Program-made: the position numbers and the translations under genes
In this document: piece by piece, positions 35,621 through 46,311 of the stretch
Layout of the letters: every line of letters starts with the position of its first letter
Position numbering within the stretch: the first letter of the stretch is position 1
Notes under the pieces: model-generated
Database searches by the model: none
Seen by the model: only the letters and a program-made list of their open reading frames with translations
Told to the model about the DNA's origin: nothing
Source: QHWT01 sp963755695
Lineage (GTDB): Bacteria > Acidobacteriota > Vicinamibacteria > Vicinamibacterales > 2-12-FULL-66-21
Direction of reading: 5' to 3'
Assembly (NCBI GenBank): GCA_963755695.1
Contig: CAVWLB010000010.1
Location: forward strand, 310,001 to 374,000
Length of the DNA stretch: 64,000 nucleotides

Positions 35621-37273
35621 GTGAAGCTCCTTCTCCTGAGCACGGGCGGCGGTGGCGGGAACATCCTCCGGTCCGTCAGGGCGTTGTTCGATCGCGATCT
35701 CGCGGTGACCGAGAAGGCCGACAGCCGGTACGCGACCCGCTTGCGAGAGGCCGTGACGACGCGGTTTCTCGACACCAACGAGTTCTCGCTGGCCGACGTG
35801 CCGCGCGAGGAGCGGCTGCTCATCGGCCCGCGCACGACGGGTCGTCTCGGCGCCCGACACAACCCGGAGGTGGCGAAGCAGGCGCTCGAAGAATCGCGGG
35901 ACGAGGTCGAGTCCCTGCTAAAGCAGCACGCGATCGTGATCCTGATCGGCACGGGCGGGAAGGGCACCGGCGCCGGCACGATGTTCCCGATCGCGCAGCT
36001 CGCGCGGCAGCACCGCAAGCTGCTGCTACCGATCTTCGTGCGGCCGTCGTTCGAGCGCCATGAAGTCGACAAGCGACGCTACGACCACGCGCTGGCCGTG
36101 ATCGAGCGGTTCGATGCCGCCGGGATCAGGCTGGTGGAGATTCAGAACGATCGCGGCTATTCCGACTCGAGTCCGCAGCCCCAGTCCGTCGTCTGGGAAC
36201 AGATGAACCTGCCGATCGCGCGCGGCCTGCGCGGGTTGCTCTACGTTCTGTGGGAGCTCTCGCAGGTCGATCCGTCGGACCTGTCGATCATGCTCGCCGG
36301 CAACGGCCGACTGCGCATCGGATTTGCGGACATCGAGGCCCCGGCGGGCCAGGAGCCGGCCGACGTGGAGATCGATCAGGCAGCGCGACGCTGCTGGGAC
36401 AACCCGTACTACACGTTCAGCAGGCCCGCCGGTACGTCGCTCGTCTGCATCCAGGGTGACTGGTCGAACGTCGTCGACGCGCGCATCAAGGGTCAGCTCG
36501 CCACGCTGGCCATGAGCGGAGGGACGGACACGCCCTACACGCCACTGTACGCGCGGGCTGTGTATTCACCGCGGCCGTGGGGCGTGACCATGCTGCTGTC
36601 CGAATACACCGGCAACCACGCGCCGCTCGACATCGATTGGTCGTTCGCGAGCGCGCGCGTCTCCACGCACCTCGCACATCTGGGTCGGCCTGAGAGCATG
36701 GCCGATCGTCTCGTGGCGAAGAACCCGGCCGCGCTGCCCGCGCCCGCCGCGTCCATGGGACCGGCTGCTCGCCGAGCGGCGTCGTCGCGTGAAAGGGCGA
36801 ACGCGGACAGGCCGTTTGCCAACCTCCTGGACTTCGCGGCAGCGGTGAACCGTTCGAATCCCATCGCGCTTGCCATGGTCGAAGCGGACCAGTGCGACTT
36901 CCCGATCGATGGTGCGGATGTCAGAAAGCTGCTCGGAAATCTGTGGTTCCGGACCGTCGTCGCGAGCCTGCCGCATGCGTGGCGGATGCGCCTTCTCGAT
37001 GCGCTTCGTTCCAGCCTCGAGCTTCCGAACCACACCGTCAGGTTGGGTCGGCAGTCCGCGCACCTCAGCGAGCTTGCGTATGCACAGCTCTGCGAGGCGG
37101 CGACGAACCCCTCACTTTCAGACGCAATTCGCTCGGACCTCGAGTTCATGGTGACGGTTGGCCGCGTGTGGGGCGACGATGCCCCGCGTCAGTTCCGGTA
37201 CCGCGACGTAGCCGTTCCCGCCACGGCATCGCGTTTCGCGAGCCTCATGCAGGGCTTTCGGCCGAAGCTCTGA
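35621..37273 (+). CDS. FtsZ/tubulin-superfamily GTPase, divergent (FtsZ-like)
   Basis: A 550-aa protein from a GTG start. The first about 260 residues follow the FtsZ GTPase order. The T1 loop is STGGGGGNILRSV (7-19). The T3-like GARHNPEVAKQALEESRDEV starts at 77. The tubulin signature appears as GTGGKGTGAGTMFPIAQLAR (canonical GGGTGTG, here TGGKGTGA). VRPSFERHEVDKRRY mirrors FtsZ's PFxFE...R, and EIQNDRG (173-179) mirrors the base-reading N/D. QMNLPIARGLRGLLYVL is next, and the T7 synergy-like loop is QVDPSDLSIMLAGNGRLRIG with D217 and D220. The T7 acids suggest polymerisation-coupled GTP hydrolysis. The C-terminal 250 residues are not recognised. It is not the division ftsZ: no dcw neighbours, low similarity and an island location. 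Confidence 0.8.
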   Translation: MKLLLLSTGGGGGNILRSVRALFDRDLAVTEKADSRYATRLREAVTTRFLDTNEFSLADVPREERLLIGPRTTGRLGARHNPEVAKQALEESRDEVESLLKQHAIVILIGTGGKGTGAGTMFPIAQLARQHRKLLLPIFVRPSFERHEVDKRRYDHALAVIERFDAAGIRLVEIQNDRGYSDSSPQPQSVVWEQMNLPIARGLRGLLYVLWELSQVDPSDLSIMLAGNGRLRIGFADIEAPAGQEPADVEIDQAARRCWDNPYYTFSRPAGTSLVCIQGDWSNVVDARIKGQLATLAMSGGTDTPYTPLYARAVYSPRPWGVTMLLSEYTGNHAPLDIDWSFASARVSTHLAHLGRPESMADRLVAKNPAALPAPAASMGPAARRAASSRERANADRPFANLLDFAAAVNRSNPIALAMVEADQCDFPIDGADVRKLLGNLWFRTVVASLPHAWRMRLLDALRSSLELPNHTVRLGRQSAHLSELAYAQLCEAATNPSLSDAIRSDLEFMVTVGRVWGDDAPRQFRYRDVAVPATASRFASLMQGFRPKL

Positions 37274-37497
37274 GCGCCGTCTGGGCGACAGGCGCAGTCC
37301 GGCGTACTGACGCTGTGGCGCTCCGATGGCGAAAGGCGAGATGCGGGTGAAACCTAACCTTCGGCGTTGGAACCAGATTGTGCTGTGGCTGCGCACGGTC
37401 GACACCTTCCGTCCAAACGCTTGACGGTCGCCAAATCAATCACAAAAAGCGAAGCACCATGAGATAGCGCTCAGGTGGATTGAGGCGCTTCGACTAG

Positions 37498-37797
37498 ACC
37501 GTAAATTCTCACCTGATCGTTCCGGTCTTCATCACCCATCACCAGGGGCTGAGGAAGGACGGCGCAAACCCGGCCATGCTGTACGGGTTTGGCGGGTTCG
37601 GTCTCTCTGAAGCCCCGCAGTTCCGCCCCGAGGTGATTGCCTTTCTGGAGCGCGGCGGCGTCTACGCGACGGCAAACATCCGCGGCGGCGGCGAATACGG
37701 TCACACATGGCGCGAGGCGGGCATGCTCGAGAAGAAGTTAGCGAGCCAAAATTTCGCGAGTTGGAACCAGATCCGCGAATGGCTCAGGCGAGTCGAG
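37498..37797 (+). pseudogene. Prolyl oligopeptidase fragment
   Basis: The frame reads LIVPVFITHHQGLRKDGANP, AMLYGFGGFGLSEAPQFRPE and GGVYATANIRGGGEYGHTWR with EKKLASQNFASW. This is the segment of S9A prolyl oligopeptidases just before and around the oxyanion tyrosine (YGGF) and NIRGGGEYG. The nucleophilic Ser, Asp and His regions are absent and a TAG precedes it in frame, so this is a leftover piece, not a gene. Confidence 0.82.
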
Positions 37798-37799
37798 AC

Positions 37800-38828
37800 T
37801 CAGAACGGATACTGCCTTACATTTGACTTATCGACCGAGATCCAGCTGGAGCCGGCAAGGCCGTGCGGAGTTCCGGGAATCGCTTTCAAGTTCCGGTAAC
37901 CTGGCAGACCAAGATCGAGACCGGGGGCAATCCGCTGCCCCTTGATGAGCATCAGCGCCAGCGTGTTTTGCGCCTGCCCTGCGACCAGCGGGTCCCACAG
38001 AAAAATCTTGTCAACCGCGCCGTCGTCCAGGAATGCGCCCGCAACCGATGGCAGGCTCGTTCCCATGACGCAGGTCGTGTCCTGGACTCCGGCCTCCCGG
38101 ACGGCTCTTCCAATTCCCGCTACATCCACAACCGAGCTGCCTTCGAACCCCTTGAGGTCAGGATGTTTTGCCAGGAGCTCCTTCGCTTTCTGATAAGCGG
38201 TTTCGAGGCGCTCGTCGGTTTCAACCGGCGCAGAAATGCGCACGATCTTCGGATACCTTTGCTTCGCGCGTTCGTGAGCCGCCGTCGCCCATCGCACATG
38301 ACTGCGCGCGGTGGTGTGGCCGACGAACGCGACATACTTGCCGCTACTTCCCATGCACGACGACAGTTCATCCATCAAGTGCGAGCCATAGGCCAAGTTA
38401 TCGAACGCCTCGATGTCCACGTCGGTGTTCACCTGGTTGCTCGCCTCGTGTGTCACCACTTTTATTCCCGCCGCCCGAGCCTGCTTCAAAACCTCCTCGA
38501 GCGCCTCCGGCGAATTCGGAACAACCGTGATCGCGTCGGGCTTCTCCGCAATCAGCTTCTGAATAATGTCGACCTGCTTCTGCGGATCCGCATCGTCCGC
38601 GCCGGTCATGGTGGCGTCAACTCCATGCTGCGCGGCAAACTGTTTGATCCCCTCCTCCATGCGCTCAAACCAGACGATCCCAGTTCGCTTGACGACCGTG
38701 ACGATCCTGATTTTCTTGGACTGCGCATCGTTGCGGACGCTTTGGCCGTGTGAGGCTCTTACCGCAAACAACGCCACCATAAGAATAAATGTCAGGCCGG
38801 CAACGAGGACACGCTTCGGATTCTGCAT
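37800..38828 (-). CDS. Sugar ABC transporter substrate-binding protein, RhaS/LsrB-like
   Basis: A 342-aa exported binding protein. The ATG at 38828 has a GAGGA ribosome site five bases upstream; the signal peptide is QNPKRVLVAGLTFILMVALF. The mature sequence IRIVTVVKRTGIVWFERMEE, KQVDIIQKLIAEKPDAITVV, PNSPEALEEVLKQARAAGIK and YVAFVGHTTARSHVRW matches the rhamnose/AI-2 binding branch of periplasmic_binding_4. No permease or ATPase is nearby, so the transporter is incomplete within the island. An SDR dehydrogenase gene lies upstream on the same strand, suggesting a displaced sugar-utilisation operon. Confidence 0.85.
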   Translation of the reverse strand: MQNPKRVLVAGLTFILMVALFAVRASHGQSVRNDAQSKKIRIVTVVKRTGIVWFERMEEGIKQFAAQHGVDATMTGADDADPQKQVDIIQKLIAEKPDAITVVPNSPEALEEVLKQARAAGIKVVTHEASNQVNTDVDIEAFDNLAYGSHLMDELSSCMGSSGKYVAFVGHTTARSHVRWATAAHERAKQRYPKIVRISAPVETDERLETAYQKAKELLAKHPDLKGFEGSSVVDVAGIGRAVREAGVQDTTCVMGTSLPSVAGAFLDDGAVDKIFLWDPLVAGQAQNTLALMLIKGQRIAPGLDLGLPGYRNLKAIPGTPHGLAGSSWISVDKSNVRQYPF

Positions 38829-39040
38829 GACGTCCTCAATATTCATGAAGTAGAACAAAGACGCGCCCACCTCTACAGATCGAGAGATCCGACTCCTGAT
38901 TCCAAGCAGCCCGTGAAAGGCCCAACGAGCCCCGCCCTGCGAATGAACCGCGCGCCCGCACGCTGGTCGGCGCACCGTCGGCCGGTCGTCCAACGCTGGT
39001 TGGCGATGGGCTCGGACAGGATCAGAACCGTTCCGTTGCA

Positions 39041-39821
39041 CTACGCTCGTGCGACAGCATCGAGGCTCTCAGGAAGAGTCTGGCCTCCATCAACCACGAT
39101 CGTTTGCCCGGTTATGTAAGCTGCCTCCGTCGATGCCAGAAACAGTGCGGCGTAGCCGATGTCTTCAACTGTCCCCAGCTTTTTGAGCGGGATGGAAGCC
39201 GCCATCGAACGCTCGTACTCTGGTCCGAGCGCCATCAAGCTCTCAGTCCGAATGTTACCAGGGAGTATTGCGTTAATGGTGATGCCGTAGTTGGCCAGTT
39301 CGATGCAGGCCGTCCGCATGAATCCAAGCTGACCAGCCTTTGTCGCGCCGTAGTGACTCCAGCCTGGAAACTCTGTAATCGGTCCGGTGATCGAGGATGT
39401 AAGCACGACCCGACCCTGATCTGACTTCTTGAGGTGGGGCAAGCAGGCCTTGATCACGAGGAACGTGCCCTTGAGATTTGTTGCCACCACGTGATCCCAG
39501 TCTTCCGGTGAGAGGTCCTCGATCGTGGCTTGCGGAAAGATCCCCGCATTGGCGCATAGAATATCGATCCCGCCGTCAGCGGCTACCGCGGCATCCGCCA
39601 GCATTTGCATGTCACCAATTCTGGTGACATCGGCCGCATAGCCTCTTGCGGTGCCCCCCATTGCAACGCAACTCCTCGGCGCAGGCGTCAGCTTCCTCGA
39701 GGTTACGCGAGACAACGAGCACCTTGCCGCCATTTCGACAGAATACGTTGGCGATTCCCTTGCCGATGCCTTTGCTCGCTCCGGTGACGATGACGGACCG
39801 GCCTGCGATCGAAGTCAACAT
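39041..39821 (-). CDS. Short-chain dehydrogenase/reductase (frame-disrupted)
   Basis: From the ATG at 39821 (GGGAGG ribosome site) the product reads MLTSIAGRSVIVTGASKGIG with the TGxxxGxG dinucleotide motif, then NLEEADACAEEL, and shifts frame near 39668. Deleting one G there gives EELVAMGGTARGYAADVTRI. The rest is open: ILCANAGIFPQATIEDLSPE (NAG motif), VVLTSSITGPITEFPGWSHY then GATKAGQLGFMRT (catalytic S, YxxxK) and ITGQTIVVDGGQTLPES. About 259 aa, a classical NAD(P) SDR acting on sugars or related alcohols. It precedes the sugar-binding protein gene on the same strand. Confidence 0.85.
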
Positions 39822-39946
39822 GGATCCTCCCACGTAAATGAGACGCCTCGCACGCACGTCCGCTGGTCCCGGCGCCATCGTTCAGTTTGGCCGTTTCTGG
39901 CGTGACATGCACTTCATGCGGTTACTGTCGGCTTCAGCCACGACCA

Positions 39947-40340
39947 GCTAAGGCTCGTTCGGATAGTTGAAGAAAAGCTGGTTGCCGTCGAGATCCTCGG
40001 CCACGAGCAGCCCGTAGCCCCAGTGGCCGTCCTTGACCGGAAGGCGGCGGGCTCGTGCTCGCGACAGGTTCCGCCGGCTGGTTGTTGCTGAACCGCGGAA
40101 CCAGCGGTGAACCAATCGCCACCGAGGTCCGTACGCAGTTGGATCTCCGGCCGTACACTCTCGTGCGCGGAGAAACCCCGCAAGCAATCGACCTCCTCTC
40201 GTTCTGCCGCGGGCTCGCGTGCTGCTGACGCAAGTACAGTGCTCAGCGCGCGTCGGTCCGCAAGTGCCTTCGATGCCAAACGCCTCGTGAAGCTGCGTGG
40301 CTTGGATCGCATGTGGAGGAGCAATTGGTTCATTCCCTAG
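39947..40340 (-). pseudogene. VOC/glyoxalase-like remnant
   Basis: The minus strand ends with VKDGHWGYGLLVAEDLDGNQ and LFFNYPNEP-stop, the C-terminal beta strand pattern of glyoxalase/VOC proteins (W-G...DxDGNxLxF). Upstream, GDWFTAGSAVQQQPAGG lies in another frame, and the N-terminal half is not recognisable. It appears to be a decayed gene. Confidence 0.45.
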
Positions 40341-40882
40341 TCGGTGCGCTTTTCTCCATACGCGCGAACTATCCGGACGGATTGAAGAATTAGAACGACG
40401 CCAACCACTTCGAAGCGCAGGCCTCACGAGCGATTCATGAAGCCGTGCCTAACCATCCGGAGATGGTCGCCGACCCTGATTTCTGGATCTGCCTTGCCGT
40501 GTTGCACTTTCCTGAAACCGTCGAGTGGTGCTATGGAAAGCCAGCGGGAAATCGCGACGCATGGCGGCGACGCTTGTCGCAGTGTTGGAGGGCCCGCCAG
40601 CCTGCGACCGGTTCAAGACGCCAGTCCTGAGCGACTATTCCACTAAACCCCTCAATCAGTTCTGGCCACGACCAGAGAAACTGTCCGGTCCCACCAGATT
40701 TCCGCATCGTACACCTAACACTAACGCGCTCCGTGGAACACCGTGGAACACCGAGAAGCGGTTCCTTCGCAACACATTGGCCTGCCTCGCCCGTCAACCT
40801 CTGCGCTATGGCGATCGCATTGCACTCCTGCGCTGACGCCAGACGTCGTCTGGTCGGTGGTCAATGTTCAAGGAACAATCAC
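40341..40882. other. Mostly gene-free stretch with a decayed coding trace
   Basis: Around 40400-40560 the plus strand carries AQASRAIHEAVPNHPEMVAD, then PDFWICLAVLHFPETVEW, which looks coding but is not recognised and has no start or intact end. The rest holds the leader of the Kelch/Ig gene, including an AAGGAA ribosome site at about 40870. Confidence 0.35.
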
Positions 40883-43800
40883 ATGCGCAAGAGTAGGTAC
40901 GCGGCGGCAGTCTCTGTGTGCGCGGCGGCAGTCGCGTTTTTGGGATATGCGGTGCAGGCCGATGTCCCGCAGGTGCCGACCGGAACGTGGATGGCGGGCG
41001 GCCCGTTCGGAGAGATTCCGAAAGACGTCGCGTCGGCGGTGCTCGGCGACGGACGTCTTGTCGTCACGGGGGGATCGGCCGGCGATGGGCAGCCGATGAC
41101 CCAAATCGCGGTCTACGATCCTGCATCCGGCATGTGGACGAAGGCCGGAGCGATGAGTGAGGCGCGTGCCGGCCATACGGCAACCGCTCTCGCCGATGGA
41201 AGGGTGCTCATCGCGGGCGGACGGACATCCGCCGGCGTGACCTCCTCCATCGAGCTCTACGATCCAGCTTCGGGCGTCTCCACGGTGGCCGGCGCCCTCT
41301 CGCTGCCGCGCGTACATCACGCGGCCGCTCTTCTCATCGACAAGCGCGTGCTGATCGTCGGCGGGTCGGACGGCAACATGGCGCTCGCGACCGCCGAGAT
41401 GATCGACCTCGAGACCGGCTCGGTCGCGCCCCTGTCCGCCTCCCTTTCGACACCCCGCCTGAAGCTCTCGGCGACGACGCTCCTCGACGGGCACGTGCTG
41501 ATCGCCGGCGGCAACGACGGCACGAACGATCTGTCGTCGGCCGAGATTTACGATTCTGTCAATGGATTTTTCTTCATGACCGGCGCGATGCAGACGGCGC
41601 GCAGCGGCCACGTAGCCGTGCTGCTGCCGAACAACAATCAGGTTCTCATTGCCGGTGGCGTCTCGGCGGGGGCGGCCGTCGCGTCGGCGGAGCTCTACGC
41701 GGACTGGAGAGACGGATTCTCTGCCTCACCGAACCCGATGTCAGCGCCGCGCGCGGGCGCGATTGCCGCTGGACTGCAGGGCCACGACCTGGCTCTCGTC
41801 GCCGGCGGTGGCGCTGCAACGGGTGAGTACTTTGGCTACGCGACCGTGAAGACCGACCGTGAGGACTATTGGCCCGGACAACCGGTGACCGTTACCGGCT
41901 CAGGATGGCAGCCGGGCGAGACGGTGACCTTGACCATCTCCGAGGACGCCGACACGCACTACGACTTCGTGTACAACGCCGTCGCCGACGCGGCCGGCGA
42001 CATCACGAACTCGCAGTTCGCGCCGATCCAGAACGAGATCTTCCAGCATTTCGGGAAGAAGTTCTATGTGACGGCGCGGGGCGCGGCGTCGCAGGCCCTG
42101 AATACATTTACCGACGGCAACCTCACAATCCATCTGGCCGGGGCCGAGGGCGTCGCGAGCATGACAGTGAACTATGATCGCTTCGAGAACACCACCATCT
42201 GCAGCGGTACTCCCGAGCACCTCTCTGTAGTCGTTAGCGCGAACGGCACTGGGAACGTGCAGGGGTTTGGCGGTAATGGCACCAGGTCAGTCCGGGTCAC
42301 ATCCGTCACCAGCGCAACCGCAGGAAAAACGTTCAAAGGGTGGACCAGCGGCGATAACAAAGACGATTCAGGCGCTGTTGTTTCAGATTCGGCGTGTATC
42401 TCAAATGCGGGTAGCATCAGCGACCTGTATGCGCATTTCAAGACCAGCACCGTCGTGAAGGCGACCCCGGTGATCACCTGGACCAATCCCGCGGACATCG
42501 TCTACGGGACCGCGCTCGGCGGGACGCAGCTGAACGCGACTGCCGACGTCGCCGGCACCTTCACCTACACGCCGGCCGCCGGGACGACGCTCAACGCCGG
42601 CGCCCAGCAGACGCTCTCGGTCAGCTTCACGCCGACCGATACGGCGAACTACAACGACAAGTCCGCCACGGTGAAGCTGAATGTGCTGAAGGCGACCCCG
42701 GTGATCACCTGGACCAATCCCGCGGACATCGTCTACGGGACCGCGCTCGAGCGCGACGCAGCTGAACGCGACCGCCAACGTCGCCGGCACCTTCACCTAC
42801 ACGCCGGCCGCCGGGACGACGCTCAACGCCGGCGCCCAGCAGACGCTCTCGGTCAGCTTCACGCCGAGCGATACGGCGAACTACAACGACAAGTCCGCCA
42901 CGGTGAAGTTGAACGTGCTGAAGGCGACCCCGGTGATCACCTGGACCAATCCCGCGGACATCGTCTACGGGACCGCGCTCGGCGGGACGCAGCTGAACGC
43001 GACTGCCGACGTCGCCGGCACCTTCACCTACACGCCGGCCGCCGGGACGACGCTCAACGCCGGCGCCCAGCAGACGCTCTCGGTCAGCTTCACGCCGAGC
43101 GATGCGGCGAACTACAACGACGTCCGCCACGGTGAAGCTGAATGTGCTGAAGGCGACCCCGGTGATCACCTGGACCAATCCCGCGGACATCGTCTACGGG
43201 ACCGCGCTCGGCGCGACGCAGCTGAACGCGACTGCCGACGTCGCCGGCACCTTCACCTACACGCCGGCCGCCGGGACGACGCTCAACGCCGGCGCCCAGC
43301 AGACGCTCTCGGTCAGCTTCACGCCGACCGATACGGCGAACTACAACGACAAGTCCGCCACGGTGAAGCTGAATGTGCTGAAGGCGACCCCGGTGATCAC
43401 CTGGACCAATCCCGCGGACATCGTCTACGGGACCGCGCTGAGCGGGACGCAGCTCAACGCGACGGCCGAACGTCGCCGGCACCTTCACCTACACGCCGGC
43501 CGCCGGGACGACGCTCGACGCCGGCGCCCAGCAGACGCTCTCGGTCAGCTTCACGCCGAGCGATGCGAAGAACTACAACGACAAGTCCGCCACGGTGACG
43601 TTAAACGTGCTGAAGGCCGACCCGGCGATCACCTGGGCGAATCCCGCGGACATCGTCTACGGGACGGCGCTCGGCGCGACGCAGCTCAACGCGACCGCCA
43701 ACGTGCCCGGGACCTTCGCCTACTCGCCGGCCGCCGGGACGACGCTCAACGCCGGCGCCCAGCAGACGCTCTCGGTCAGCTTCACGCCGAGCGATACGGC

Positions 43801-45375
43801 GAACTACAACGACGAGTCCGCCGACGGTGACAGTTAAACGTGCTGAAGGCGACCCCGGTGATCACCTGGGCGAATCCCGCGGACATCGTCTACGGGACCG
43901 CGCTCGGCGCGACGCAGCTGAACGCGACCGCCAACGTCGCCGGCACGCTTCACCTACACGCCGGCCGCCGGGACGACGCTCAACGCCGGCGCCCAGCAGA
44001 CGCTCTCGGTCAGCTTCACGCCGACCGATACGGCGAACTACAACGACAAGTCCGCCACGGTGAAGCTGAATGTGCTGAAGGCGACCCCGGTGATCACCTG
44101 GACCAATCCCGCGGACATCGTCTACGGGACCGCGCTCGAGCGGGACGCAGCTGAACGCGACTGCCGAACGTCGCCGGCACCTTCACCTACACGCCGGCCG
44201 CCGGGACGACGCTCGACGCCGGCGCCCAGCAGACGCTCTCGGTCAGCTTCACGCCGACCGATACGGCGAACTACAACGACAAGTCCGCCACGGTGACGCT
44301 GAATGTGCTGAAGGCGACCCCGGTGATCACCTGGGCCAATCCCGCGGACATCGTCTACGGGACCGCGCTCGGCGCGACGCAGCTCAACGCGACCGCCAAC
44401 GTGCCCGGGACCTTCGCCTACTCGCCGGCCGCCGGGACGACGCTCAACGCCGGCGCCCAGCAGACGCTCTCGGTCAGCTTCACGCCGACCGATACGGCGA
44501 ACTACAACGACAAGTCCGCCACGGTGAAGCTGAATGTGCTGAAGGCGACCCCGGTGATCACCTGGGCGAATCCCGCGGACATCGTCTACGGGACCGCGCT
44601 CGGCGCGACGCAGCTGAACGCGACTGCCGACGTCGCCGGCAGCTTCTCCTACACGCCGGCCGCCGGGACGACGCTCAACGCCGGCAACCAGCAGACGCTC
44701 TCGGTCAGCTTCACGCCGACCGATGCGAAGAACTACAACAACGTGCCCGTCACCGGGGTCAAGCTGAATGTGCTGAAGGCGACCCCGGTGATCACCTGGA
44801 CCAATCCGGCGGACATTGTCTACGGGACCGCGCTCGGCGCGACGCAGCTCAACGCGACCGCCAACGTGCCCGGGACCTTCACCTACTCGCCGGCCGCCGG
44901 GACGGTGCTCAATGCCGGCGCCCAGCAGACCCTCTCGGTCAGCTTCACGCCGACCGATACGAACAACTACAACGGCGTGCCCATTACCACGGTAAAGCTG
45001 AATGTGAATTACGACTGGGACGGCTTCCTGCAGCCCATCAACGACACGGCCCACGACCAGGGTGCCACGAGCAAGTTCAAGGCGGGTCAGACCATTCCGG
45101 CGAAGTTTGTCCTCAGGAACGCAGCCGGGGCAGTCGTCCAACAGACGGGGAACCCCGCGTTCACTCGTTCTGACAACCTCGGCGCTTGTGATGCGAACAC
45201 GATGCTGGAGAATGTTACAACGCTCGACGCCAGCGTGGTGCCTCAGTACATCTGGGATGGCGCCCAGTATCACTACAACTGGAGCACGAAGGGACTCCCG
45301 GCAGGCCGATATCGCATCTTCGCGAACCTCGCTGATGGCACGGCGCGCTCAGTGGACATCTGCCTTACGAAGTAG
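40883..45375 (+). CDS. Large secreted Kelch / Ig-like-repeat / PxKF protein (frame-disrupted in the repeats)
   Basis: The ATG at 40883 follows AAGGAA. The signal peptide is KSRYAAAVSVCAAAVAFLGY. Residues about 30-320 are Kelch repeats (DGRLVVTGGSAGDGQPMTQI, DGRVLIAGGRTSAGVTSSIE, DKRVLIVGGSDGNMALATAE). A beta-sandwich domain follows (YWPGQPVTVTGSGWQPGETV), then 11 near-identical 77-aa Ig-like units (ATPVITWTNPADIVYGTAL ... SVSFTPTDTANYND). The C-terminal PxKF-type domain has KAGQTIPAKFVLRNAAGAVV and ends AGRYRIFANLADGTARSVDI. Joined, it would be about 1,490 aa. At least eight indels fall inside the repeats. It is likely an exported surface or adhesin-type protein; no membrane anchor or sorting tail is visible. 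Confidence 0.8.
42458..45006 (+). repeat. Eleven tandem 231-bp Ig-like coding repeats
   Basis: Units begin at about 42458, 42689, 42921, 43150, 43381, 43613, 43846, 44078, 44311, 44542 and 44776. Most spacings are 231 bases; others are 229, 232 or 233 because of indels, and the last is 234 (in frame). Units are nearly identical in DNA sequence, so they have been homogenised or recently amplified. Copy number in an assembly of such repeats may be unreliable. Confidence 0.92.
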
Positions 45376-45612
45376 GCGAGGTCCCGACCACAGGACGATG
45401 ACTCTGGCTGCTGTCGTTACTGAAAATTTGATCGGCTAACTTTTCGGCAACCATTTTTAGATACACACCGCGCCGTCGGGTTCTGGTGAAGCTCAACGCG
45501 GCGGGGAACTCGGGGACATGTCGAAGGAAAGGCCATTCGACGGATCGGGGACGCGGAACGCCGTGTCGCCCGTTGAGCGGAGCTAAGACGCTGAAATGAG
45601 TGAGGAGGTATC

Positions 45613-46305
45613 TTACGCTGCGCGGCGTTCGTAGCGGTGATGCAGGCCACCGAGCTGCGGAATCGCCACGATCTCGCCGTCGCTCGGCGATGCGACTGGT
45701 CGCGAGACGGGCGCATCTTTGTCGAGCGACAGGTGCGTTCGGGATTTCAGATAGTACTCGACGTACGCGTGCAAGACGCGGCGCAGCCCGCGCTCGTTGC
45801 CGATGATGAGGTGATCGAGGCATTCGCGGCGAATGGAGCCGATCAAGCGCTCCGCGTAGGCGTTCTGCCATGAGCGAACGGCCGTGACCACTTCGGCGAT
45901 ACCAATTGCCGTCGCCGTCGTCCGCCCAGGCGTTGAACGCGCTGTCGCGATCGTGCACGAGGTACTGCGGCGCTTCGTCCCATGGAAACGTTCCACGAAG
46001 TTGTTGTGCGGTCCAAACGGCTGTGGGATGGTCGATGACAGCGATGTGCACGACGGGTCGGCGCTCATGCGTGAGGATCAACAGCACGAACAAGAGTCGG
46101 CAGGTTGCCGTCGGCACGACGAAAGAGTCGGCCGCCGCGATCTGCTGAACGTGATTCGTCAGGAACGTGCGCCACGTCTGCGACGGCGGTTTGGGGCGAC
46201 GGACCATGTACTTCGCAACGGTCGCTTGAGCGACATCGAGGCCCAATTTCAACAGCTCGCCGTGAAGCCGCGGCGCACCCCAGAGCGGATTGGTCGCCGA
46301 CATGC
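45613..46305 (-). pseudogene. Integrase-core (rve) transposase, C-terminal two thirds, frame-broken
   Basis: The minus strand reads TNPLWGAPRLHGELLKLGLD, VAKYMVRRPKPPSQTWRTFL, a DDE core start (IAAADSFVVPTATCRLLFVL), APQYLVHDRDSAFNAW and, in another frame, SWQNAYAERLIGSIRRECLD then HAYVEYYLKSRTHLSLDKDA. The catalytic D, D and E are recognisable, but at least two frame changes occur. The N-terminal third is missing at 46305, where unrelated NtrC-like sequence begins; a matching N-terminal piece lies at 48015-48240 in the same orientation. Confidence 0.8.
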
Positions 46306-46311
46306 TCCGAA

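Noticed and set aside
35621..37273. Calling the GTPase the cell-division gene ftsZ
   Set aside because: No dcw cluster, altered T4 signature, a long foreign C-terminus and an island location. A true ftsZ should be elsewhere in the genome.
37498..37797. A functional prolyl oligopeptidase
   Set aside because: Only about 100 residues are present, lacking the catalytic triad, with a stop codon just upstream.
42401..45273. Long minus-strand open frames opposite the Ig repeats
   Set aside because: They are Arg/Gly-rich antisense translations of a GC-rich repeat and show the same periodicity; the plus strand has the sensible domains.
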